The notes below the pieces were generated by a model. That model had not been told where the DNA came from and made no database searches. It saw only the letters and a list, made by a program, of their open reading frames with translations. From contig JAMCUD010000107.1 of the NCBI GenBank assembly GCA_023379355.1, forward strand, positions 1-11,385: a stretch of DNA of 11,385 bases. Reading direction: 5' to 3'. The DNA comes from Thermoplasmatota archaeon. Lineage in GTDB: Archaea > Thermoplasmatota > Thermoplasmata > Thermoplasmatales > Thermoplasmataceae. The position numbers and the translations under genes are program-made. How positions within the stretch are numbered: the stretch's first letter is position 1; each line of letters opens with the position of its first letter. Of the stretch, positions 6,082 to 11,385 are shown in pieces.

Positions 6082-7227
6082 TCAGACATACCAGGATTTC
6101 ATATAGTCCTTATCCTCTATTTCCTCCGATTTCTCTGTTGGTATCAGGGGTTCATAGGCTTCAACCATAACGGCAATCTCATCGGTGCCTTCTTTTCCAA
6201 TGGCCTTCTCAACTGAACCTGGCTGCGGGCCATGTATCAGTCCTCTCACATGGATGGTTATTGATCCCGGCTCTATGCCCTTCCTGCTCATGAAGTTCCC
6301 GGAAGAATAGAATAGAACCTCATCCGTATCTATATTACTGTGGTAATAGGAAATTGGTATGGATCTTGGGTGGAAATCAAACTTCCTTGGGAGAAATGTA
6401 CCGATCATGAATGTTTTCCCGCTGAACGTTTCGTGGACTGGAGGAGGCTGATGAAGTTTGCCCACAATGGGTGCCATTGTCTCCGTATTGATTGCATAGG
6501 GGTAGAGATATCCGTCCCAACCTTCCACATCGAACGGATTCTGATCCCTTTTTTCAACGGCAAAGTATTTTGAATAGTCCACATACACAGTGTAATCACC
6601 CTTTTCAGTAGATGGCTTTCCGAGAACAGGTGTCCTGAAGTCTCTTTCGTAATATGGTGTGCCCTCTTTCAGCTGACCGTAAATGTTGAGATAACGGGGC
6701 GGTGTACCGATCCTTTCTTTTGATTGTACAAAAAATGTCTCAAGTTCCCCCTCGTGATCAATCTTGTATGTGGTTCCCTTGGGAATGTAAACATAGTCAT
6801 TTTTCCTGAACTTCAGGTCTCCAAGCATGGATTTCAGTGTTCCGCTGCCCCTGTGAATGAACAGGACCTCGTCATGAAGTGCATTCCTGTAGAAGAAATC
6901 GGATGGATTTCCCTTCAGCTTCATGACACCAATTTTCAGGGTGCTGTTGAACAGGATGACCTCCCTGGACCTGAAATGATCTGTTGAATAAACGATCTCG
7001 GAGGTCCTGAAATGGCGGTGAAGCATTAGATTTTCCCTCCGGGTTGATTCATATTTCTTCTCTGACTGGACAGAACTTACCCTGGTAGGCTCATTTACAT
7101 GGTATATGAGTGAATATGGGCCATCAAAGCTCTCCTCACCGAACAGCTCCTCCTTTCTCACTTTTTCTATGTCCTCATATGTGTGCCTGCTCTGGGGCAC
7201 AATACCCTGTCTTACATAATACACCAT
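6082..7227 (-). CDS. hmgA: homogentisate 1,2-dioxygenase (short form)
   Basis: A 381-residue cupin-type Fe(II) dioxygenase that opens the ring of homogentisate with O2 to give maleylacetoacetate. It is shorter than the roughly 440-residue animal and Pseudomonas enzymes and resembles the compact microbial form. A first cupin unit spans about 118-160 (HDEVLFIHRGSG, then YVYIPKG). The catalytic C-terminal unit has YYHSN with His296, Glu303 in TDEVLFY, and His332 in GLIHGPQPG, matching the His-Glu-His iron site of the family. His286 in FHPRS is the likely general base. Ser-Arg and HVRGLIHG around it are conserved. The ATG lies 2 bases after the fumarylacetoacetase stop, so the genes share one transcript, and the alcohol dehydrogenase follows with another 2-base gap. 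The neighbours leave little doubt on pathway, though related gentisate-type cupins remain a remote alternative. Confidence 0.88.
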   Translation of the reverse strand: MVYYVRQGIVPQSRHTYEDIEKVRKEELFGEESFDGPYSLIYHVNEPTRVSSVQSEKKYESTRRENLMLHRHFRTSEIVYSTDHFRSREVILFNSTLKIGVMKLKGNPSDFFYRNALHDEVLFIHRGSGTLKSMLGDLKFRKNDYVYIPKGTTYKIDHEGELETFFVQSKERIGTPPRYLNIYGQLKEGTPYYERDFRTPVLGKPSTEKGDYTVYVDYSKYFAVEKRDQNPFDVEGWDGYLYPYAINTETMAPIVGKLHQPPPVHETFSGKTFMIGTFLPRKFDFHPRSIPISYYHSNIDTDEVLFYSSGNFMSRKGIEPGSITIHVRGLIHGPQPGSVEKAIGKEGTDEIAVMVEAYEPLIPTEKSEEIEDKDYMKSWYV

Positions 7228-7229
7228 TT

Positions 7230-8147
7230 TTATCCCTCAACAATTTTATTGGATGTTTCTCCCAACATATCCGAATGGAACCTCACAATATCGCCTCTCT
7301 TCAGCCACCCATGTTCCTCAGGGCCAATCTCCAGTATGCATCCCGTACCCACCGTTCCGGACATTATTATATCTCCCGGCCTGAGTGTGGTATCCTGTGA
7401 TGCCCATGTGATCATGTCCTCGAAATCCCAGTGGATAGATTTGAGGTTTCCTTGAGAATAAGTGTTTCCGTTAACAGATGCGGATAATGAAACATCTATT
7501 TTACCATCACCGTTTGTCAGGCCGGAAAATTCATCCATTGTTGTGATGTATGGGCCGAATGAAGTTGCAAAATCCTTAGACTTTGCAGGGCCAAGCCCGA
7601 TATTCATCTCTTTCCTCTGCACATCCCTGGCACTCCAGTCATTTACAAGCACCAACCCGAAGATATAATCCTTTGCCTCTCCCCGGGAAATATTCCTCCC
7701 TTCTTTCCCTATGACCGCACCCACTTCGAGCTCATAATCCATCTCTGAGGTATAGGAAGGGTAGGGTATGCTGTCGCTTGAACCGAAAAGATTCGCCGTA
7801 CCTGAATAGTAAAAAGCTGGAATCTCGTACCATTCCGGAACCATGTCAAGGCCACGTCTCTCCCTTGCCCTTCTCACATGATCCTCAAATGCGTAGAAAT
7901 CCCGTATCTGGTTGATTCTGGGAACTGGAATTAGAAAAGTTCTGGGGACAACCTCCACGAGATCTTCCGACGGTGTCTCCTCTATGAATTTTAGAATCCT
8001 GTCCCTGTTTCTGGTAAGTGTGGAAAAAAAGGACTTTTCTATATTATCGGCCGTATCGTTCAGAATTGAAGATACATCTACCCACCGATCCTTGCCGAAC
8101 ACTGCAATATAACGCCCTTCATCGCTTCTGATCCTTGCAACTTTCAT
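7230..8147 (-). CDS. fahA: fumarylacetoacetase (FAH family)
   Basis: A 305-residue hydrolase that would split fumarylacetoacetate into fumarate and acetoacetate, the last step of homogentisate breakdown. All metal ligands of the family are visible: Asp83 in RDFYAFEDH, Glu139 and Glu141 in DYELEVG, and Asp170 in VLVNDWSARDVQ. The catalytic base is His90, seven residues after Asp83 as in human FAH (Asp126/His133). The run N-D-W-S-A-R-D-V-Q and the following G-P-A-K-S-K-D-F-A-T-S-F-G are close to true fumarylacetoacetases rather than to the wider acylpyruvase or isomerase group, although the short N-terminal region is like bacterial FAH-family proteins. A weak Shine-Dalgarno-like GGGGAT lies 7 bases before the ATG. 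It is first of three genes joined by 2-base gaps; 112 bases with a palindrome separate it from the upstream dioxygenase. Confidence 0.85.
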   Translation of the reverse strand: MKVARIRSDEGRYIAVFGKDRWVDVSSILNDTADNIEKSFFSTLTRNRDRILKFIEETPSEDLVEVVPRTFLIPVPRINQIRDFYAFEDHVRRARERRGLDMVPEWYEIPAFYYSGTANLFGSSDSIPYPSYTSEMDYELEVGAVIGKEGRNISRGEAKDYIFGLVLVNDWSARDVQRKEMNIGLGPAKSKDFATSFGPYITTMDEFSGLTNGDGKIDVSLSASVNGNTYSQGNLKSIHWDFEDMITWASQDTTLRPGDIIMSGTVGTGCILEIGPEEHGWLKRGDIVRFHSDMLGETSNKIVEG

Positions 8148-8208
8148 TGAAATTATCCCCGGTATTTATGCTGCTTCCTGGCCTTACTTTTCTTACATTA
8201 CACCCATA

Positions 8209-8227
8209 TGACCAGTGCACTGAGTCA
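8209..8227. promoter_or_regulatory. candidate operator palindrome between the dioxygenase and fumarylacetoacetase genes
   Basis: CAGTGCACTG (8213-8222) is a perfect 10-base palindrome. It is flanked by TGAC on the left (8209-8212) and GTCA on the right (8224-8227), with one extra base on the right. The site lies in the 112-base gap inside an otherwise tightly packed cluster. Its size fits a dimeric winged-helix regulator site, but no second copy of the same sequence is seen. Confidence 0.35.
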
Positions 8228-8259
8228 CCATTACTTATTCCTTTTTTTATTTTCTGGAC

Positions 8260-9345
8260 TCAGAGATTGCCTCTTTTTGCCTGCTCCCTCTCTATGGACT
8301 CAAAAAGTGCCTTGAAAGTCCCTTTGCCGAATGATCTTGCCCCTTTTCTCTGTATAATCTCATAAAAGAAGGTTGGCCTGTCACCCATTGGCTTTGTGAA
8401 TATCTGGAGCAGGTATCCATATTCATCCCTGTCAACAAGTATGTACAGATTCTTTAGGTCCTCTATGTCCTCATCAATAGTCCCCACATGTTCTGCCAGT
8501 GTGTCATAGTATTTTGCTGGAGTGTAGAGAAATTCCACACCTCTCTGCTTCAGTTCAGTTACTGTTTTTATGATGTCGTCTGTTTCAAGGGCAATGTGCT
8601 GAACACCTGGAGAATTATAGTAATCCAGGTATTCCTGTATCTGCGATTTCTTTAACCCAAGTGCCGGTTCATTGATTGGGAAAACAATGCTCCTGTTGTT
8701 ATACTGTACCACCTTGGATCTCAAGGATGAGTACTCTGTGCTTATGTCCTTGTCATCAAAGGTTACAAGCTGTTCGAATCCCAGCCCTTTTATATAATAG
8801 TTTACCCAGTTGTCCATTTTCCTGTCTTCAACGTTTCCAACAATGTGATCTATTCTCTTGAGTCCTGCGGGTTTTTCCTTTACATCAGAGGGCTCAAAAC
8901 CCGGTGGAACCGTGTCATCATACTCGGAAATATCGATCAGTGAATGAATGGTTTCTCCATATGTAGGTATAACTGATCTTTTGATCTTTCCGAAATCTCC
9001 ATTCACAGTTTCAATCTTTCCAGGTTTCACGACACCCCTCTTCGCCACGTATTCATTGGTCTCTTCTATATTTGGTACTTTCAGGGAGATATCTCTCACC
9101 CCGTCACCATGAAGCTTGACATGTTCAGCTATTGGGGAATTGTGGTTAAGGAAAGATGTAAACATGAGATTGATGTTTCCCTGTTCCATTAAATAAGATA
9201 CCCTGTCTCTTACACCTGTTTCAGGACCTGCGTAAGCTTTCAGGTTGAAGCCCATAGCCTTCTGGTGGAAAAATGCCCACTGTTTTGCTGATCCTACGTA
9301 ATATTCCACTGCATTCACGGTGTCAAAATATGGTTGTTCGGACAT
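8260..9345 (-). CDS. hpd: 4-hydroxyphenylpyruvate dioxygenase
   Basis: A 361-residue Fe(II) enzyme with two vicinal-oxygen-chelate halves. It converts 4-hydroxyphenylpyruvate (from tyrosine transamination) and O2 to homogentisate and CO2. The iron ligands are His167 in RIDHIVGNV, His250 in GVQHIALET and Glu329 in FFYEIIQRKGARSFG, spaced as in the Pseudomonas enzyme (161/240/322). The C-terminal Phe-Gly-x-G-x-F-K-A-L-F-E-S helix, which closes the active site, is intact. The length is standard. Hydroxymandelate synthase uses the same fold, but the downstream homogentisate genes favour HPPD. The ATG at 9345 has a TATA-like box about 28 bases upstream, so its mRNA is probably leaderless. A palindrome overlaps the presumed start of transcription. 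The divergent neighbour is the HemQ-like gene. Confidence 0.93.
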   Translation of the reverse strand: MSEQPYFDTVNAVEYYVGSAKQWAFFHQKAMGFNLKAYAGPETGVRDRVSYLMEQGNINLMFTSFLNHNSPIAEHVKLHGDGVRDISLKVPNIEETNEYVAKRGVVKPGKIETVNGDFGKIKRSVIPTYGETIHSLIDISEYDDTVPPGFEPSDVKEKPAGLKRIDHIVGNVEDRKMDNWVNYYIKGLGFEQLVTFDDKDISTEYSSLRSKVVQYNNRSIVFPINEPALGLKKSQIQEYLDYYNSPGVQHIALETDDIIKTVTELKQRGVEFLYTPAKYYDTLAEHVGTIDEDIEDLKNLYILVDRDEYGYLLQIFTKPMGDRPTFFYEIIQRKGARSFGKGTFKALFESIEREQAKRGNL

Positions 9346-9348
9346 GGT

Positions 9349-9358
9349 GTAATATTAC
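9349..9358. promoter_or_regulatory. palindrome over the hpd transcription start, candidate repressor site
   Basis: GTAATATTAC is a perfect 10-base palindrome lying 4-13 bases upstream of the hpd ATG, between that codon and its TATA box. A regulator bound here would block RNA polymerase. Short AT-rich palindromes also arise by chance. Confidence 0.35.
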
Positions 9359-9368
9359 CATCTGATCT

Positions 9369-9377
9369 AATATACTT
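9369..9377 (-). promoter_or_regulatory. TATA box for hpd
   Basis: The minus strand reads AAGTATATT, centred about 28 bases before the ATG at 9345. This is the spacing expected for a leaderless archaeal transcript. It is the only good box upstream of the catabolic cluster. Confidence 0.55.
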
Positions 9378-9443
9378 TGTGAGTAACTTATTGTCATGTT
9401 GAAATAAGCAGGGTTCATGGAATTATTGAAAGGGGGATAACAT

Positions 9444-9471
9444 TGAAAGTCATATTGACATGAAACTTTCA
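9444..9471. repeat. inverted repeat in the hpd/hemQ divergent region
   Basis: TGAAAGT (9444-9450) and ACTTTCA (9465-9471) are perfect inverted copies 14 bases apart. Between and overlapping them, GTCATATTGAC (9449-9459) is a second small palindrome with a 3-base centre. The position, between two divergent promoters, makes it a possible regulator site. Confidence 0.3.
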
Positions 9472-9513
9472 CTGATGAGATAACACTCTCAATGGATCAA
9501 AATACCGGCAATA

Positions 9514-9522
9514 TTTTTAAAA
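9514..9522 (+). promoter_or_regulatory. TATA-like box for the hemQ-rhodanese-thiI operon
   Basis: TTTTTAAAA is centred about 22 bases before the ATG at 9540, a little closer than ideal. It lies downstream of the longer in-frame ATG at 9492 and therefore argues against that start. Confidence 0.42.
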
Positions 9523-9539
9523 GGGGCAGGAATGGGAGG

Positions 9540-10214
9540 ATGATAATTTTGGCCGATAAAATCTATACAATGATACTTGCCTACAAGGGTACCGAAAAAC
9601 TGTGGAATTCTGCAAGGGATGAAATAGCCGCACTGGAAAAGGTTATTGAGGGTAAGCTTGATCTTCTGAGAAAGGACTTCATTAACTTACGATCTTACCG
9701 ATCACTGCGTTATGACAGCGATTTCATATTCTGGGTCTCCTCCCATAAACCTGAGGACTTTTACAGGTTTAAGGCTGAACTCAACCTTCTTTTCAGGGGC
9801 ATGGCGGAGACCAGCTTCAGTATGCTTTCAATATACGAGCATTCTCCTTACCTGAAGGGAAATGCGACCCTGGAAGATACCCTTCACAATTCACCCTCCC
9901 CCTATTTTGTTGCCTACCCAATGAGCAAAACCGTTGACTGGTATCTCATAGACTATGAAGAGAGGAAGAAGATACTTGCAGAACATATAGGGATGGCAGT
10001 TTCACACCCTGAGAACAGAGATATAAGATCGTATACGACGTACAGCTTTGGTCTTGGGGATCAGGAATTTGTTGTCCTCTATGAGGTTGATGATCTGTCA
10101 GCCTGGTCTCATGTTACCGAAAAGCTCAGAGAAGCAACTGCCAGAAAATGGATTATAAGGGAGTGGCCCATACTCGTTGGAACCCTCAATGAACCTTTCA
10201 GGATATTGCCCTGA
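9540..10214 (+). CDS. hemQ: chlorite dismutase-family protein, likely coproheme decarboxylase (HemQ/ChdC)
   Basis: A 224-residue member of the dimeric alpha-beta-barrel chlorite dismutase family. Numbered from the longer ATG at 9492, it carries Y-P-M-S-K at 142-146. The Tyr and Lys four residues apart match Tyr145/Lys149 of Staphylococcus HemQ, where the tyrosine is the radical site of coproheme decarboxylation. His165 in ILAEHIG is the probable proximal heme ligand, and SFGLGDQEFVVLYEVDD (185-201) is the conserved second-barrel strand. The expected role is the last step of the coproporphyrin-dependent heme route, using H2O2 or O2. True chlorite dismutases need a distal Arg and have no Y-P-M-S-K, so I disfavour that activity. 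I choose ATG 9540 because a TATA-like box lies between 9492 and 9540, and the first barrel strand (KIYTMILAYKG) begins just after it. It is the first gene of an operon with rhodanese and thiI. Confidence 0.75.
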   Translation: MIILADKIYTMILAYKGTEKLWNSARDEIAALEKVIEGKLDLLRKDFINLRSYRSLRYDSDFIFWVSSHKPEDFYRFKAELNLLFRGMAETSFSMLSIYEHSPYLKGNATLEDTLHNSPSPYFVAYPMSKTVDWYLIDYEERKKILAEHIGMAVSHPENRDIRSYTTYSFGLGDQEFVVLYEVDDLSAWSHVTEKLREATARKWIIREWPILVGTLNEPFRILP

Positions 10215-10221
10215 ATTTGAC

Positions 10222-10554
10222 ATGACCTGCAGAATTGTTTCAAGTGATGAGATGGCATGTTTCATAAAGAACGAAAACATGATTGTTGTGGATACCAGGC
10301 CTACAACTATGTTTATGAAATATCGCATTGAAAATTCAATGACATATAAAGAATTCCTGGCATATGCTGCGGATAAAAAGGATCTCTCAAAATTGAGGAT
10401 TGTGTTTGTCTGTTCAAGAGGACACAGGAGCCTCAGGCTTGGATCAATTTTTTCAAGAAAAACAGGGTTAACAACATACTCCCTGGAAAGGGGGCTTACT
10501 GAATTCATGCAGGGTCACAGAGACCTTGTAGTGATGGGATGTGATATTAGATGA
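10222..10554 (+). CDS. single-domain rhodanese-like sulfurtransferase
   Basis: A 110-residue rhodanese domain. IVVDTRP at 21-27 is the conserved strand with the structural Asp, and the active loop VCSRGHRS at 63-70 carries the persulfide-forming Cys64 in the usual C-x-x-G-x-R-S pattern. The expected role is to carry sulfur as a cysteine persulfide. An ATG at 10177 would add 15 residues and overlap the preceding gene by 38 bases. I choose 10222, seven bases after that gene's stop, because the rhodanese fold needs little before residue 5. The stop overlaps the thiI ATG as ATGA, so the two are probably made together. Enterobacterial ThiI has a fused C-terminal rhodanese domain with this function, so this protein is the likely sulfur donor to the adjacent ThiI. 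Confidence 0.83.
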   Translation: MTCRIVSSDEMACFIKNENMIVVDTRPTTMFMKYRIENSMTYKEFLAYAADKKDLSKLRIVFVCSRGHRSLRLGSIFSRKTGLTTYSLERGLTEFMQGHRDLVVMGCDIR

Positions 10555-11385
10555 ATTTCGAGGATCCGGTGTATATAATAAGATATTCCGAGCTTGGACT
10601 CAAGGGCCCAAGGGCAAGGAACAGCATGGAGCAGGCACTTGTCAGGAATATTCTGGAAGGCCTTAGAAAAAAAGGGCAGAATGGAATCATAAAAAGAGAC
10701 AAAGGGAGGATATACCTGTCATCATACTCCAGAGATGATATTATCTCCTATGTTCTTGAAAGGACCATGGGTATCAAGACTTTTTCTCTGTCCATGACGG
10801 GAAAGATAAGTGGCCTGAACGACATTGTGGAGGGATCGGTTGATCTCTATTCTTCAAAAGTTCGCGGAAAGACCTATGCTGTGAGATCCCACAGGAAAGG
10901 AACACATAGCTTCAGAAGCTCGGACATAGTTAGAGGTGTAGGTGATGCCCTATACCCCTACAGTTCTGGAGTGGATCTTGAAAACCCGGAGGTAGAAATA
11001 TTTGTTGAGGTAAGGGACAACAGAGTATACTTCTTTAACTCAAAAGTTAAAGGGCCGGGGGGCCTTCCACTGGGATCAGAGGGTAAATTAACAGCCCTTG
11101 TCTCAGGTGGAATTGATTCCCCTGTTGCAGCATGGCAGATGATGAAAAGGGGTTGCCCAGTGGACATAGTGTTCTGTTCTCTTGCACACCCTCAGGATAC
11201 AATGGGAATGATCAGGAGCATAATTCCGCTCTATGAGGATTGGGGACACGGATACAACGCGAGAATACATATGGTAAACTGCTCCAGACTTATTGATGAG
11301 CTTACCCTCTCAGGGAAATACACCCTTCCAAATGTTGAGTTCAAACGGGCAATTTATATGATAGCTAAGAAAATAGGTCTCTCCC
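10551..11385 (+). CDS. thiI: ThiI, tRNA 4-thiouridine synthase / thiamine sulfur-transfer protein, cut by window edge
   Basis: The frame from the ATG at 10551 is open to the window end (278 codons), with no stop. YSELGLKGPRARN at residues 12-24 is the typical ThiI N-terminus (ferredoxin-like domain). A THUMP domain follows at about 60-165 (RSHRKGTHSFRSSD, then VEIFVEVRDNRVYFF). The PP-loop adenylation motif S-G-G-I-D-S-P-V is at 185-192. VEFKRAIYMIAKKIG at 262-276 is the conserved helix just before the G-E-S-L-G-Q-V-A-S-Q motif, which falls outside. ThiI adenylates U8 of tRNA and inserts sulfur, and in some organisms also serves thiazole synthesis. The start overlaps the rhodanese stop by four bases. 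Whether this ThiI has its own C-terminal rhodanese domain cannot be seen; the separate gene upstream suggests it does not. Confidence 0.92.
   Translation, partial: MNFEDPVYIIRYSELGLKGPRARNSMEQALVRNILEGLRKKGQNGIIKRDKGRIYLSSYSRDDIISYVLERTMGIKTFSLSMTGKISGLNDIVEGSVDLYSSKVRGKTYAVRSHRKGTHSFRSSDIVRGVGDALYPYSSGVDLENPEVEIFVEVRDNRVYFFNSKVKGPGGLPLGSEGKLTALVSGGIDSPVAAWQMMKRGCPVDIVFCSLAHPQDTMGMIRSIIPLYEDWGHGYNARIHMVNCSRLIDELTLSGKYTLPNVEFKRAIYMIAKKIGLS

Noticed and set aside
9492..9539. 16-residue N-terminal extension of the HemQ-like protein
   Set aside because: A TATA-like box lies inside it, none is seen in front of 9492, and the extra residues precede the first barrel strand.
9540..10214. True chlorite dismutase activity
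   Set aside because: The Y-P-M-S-K motif belongs to the coproheme decarboxylase branch, and nothing in the context points to chlorite or perchlorate metabolism.
10098..10508. 136-codon minus-strand open frame opposite hemQ and rhodanese
   Set aside because: It is antisense to two genes with identified motifs and shows no domain of its own.
1..11385. CRISPR arrays, tRNA or rRNA genes, origin
   Set aside because: No regularly spaced direct repeats, no cloverleaf-like segments with a T-arm, and no rRNA-like stretches were seen by eye on either strand.

Overview
The window looks like chromosomal DNA of an aerobic or microaerobic archaeon, most likely a member of the Thermoplasmata. I infer this from several signs. 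The gene set is archaeal in style. AT-rich TATA-like boxes lie about 22-29 bases before start codons that seem to need little or no leader. Clear Shine-Dalgarno sites are scarce, genes are packed tightly with 2-base gaps or ATGA overlaps, and base composition is moderate. The species cannot be named from this sequence.

Left part (1-3737). The first 46 bases hold, on the minus strand, the N-terminus of a TnpB transposon protein that runs off the window. A hairpin and short leader belonging to an IS200/IS605-type element end lie behind it. Then come three plus-strand genes, each with its own apparent promoter: a histidine-phosphatase/phosphoglycerate-mutase-like enzyme, a large polytopic GT-C-type membrane protein with an outside domain rich in N-glycosylation sequons, and a classical short-chain dehydrogenase. 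A 60-codon open stretch in front of the dehydrogenase is probably not part of it.

Middle (3738-4624). This stretch of almost 900 bases has no intact gene. Its minus strand carries protein-like segments in changing frames, separated by stops, and is best read as a decayed gene of unknown family. A PPC/DUF296 protein follows at 4625-5038 and converges with the next cluster.

Minus-strand catabolic cluster (9345 down to 5051). It encodes 4-hydroxyphenylpyruvate dioxygenase, fumarylacetoacetase, homogentisate 1,2-dioxygenase and an iron-type alcohol dehydrogenase resembling maleylacetate reductase. The first three form the aerobic tyrosine/homogentisate route to fumarate and acetoacetate. No maleylacetoacetate isomerase is present. 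The last three genes have 2-base gaps. The reductase in the isomerase's place suggests a reductive bypass: maleylacetoacetate would be reduced to succinylacetoacetate and then hydrolysed to succinate and acetoacetate. This is the most interesting hypothesis in the window and is untested.

Right part (9540-11385). Divergent from the dioxygenase lies a plus-strand operon: a chlorite-dismutase-family protein with the coproheme decarboxylase (HemQ) signature, a single-domain rhodanese, and ThiI, which is cut by the window edge. The rhodanese overlaps ThiI by ATGA and looks like the detached sulfur-carrier domain of enterobacterial ThiI. Small palindromes lie in the divergent promoter region and between the dioxygenase and fumarylacetoacetase genes, and are candidate operators.
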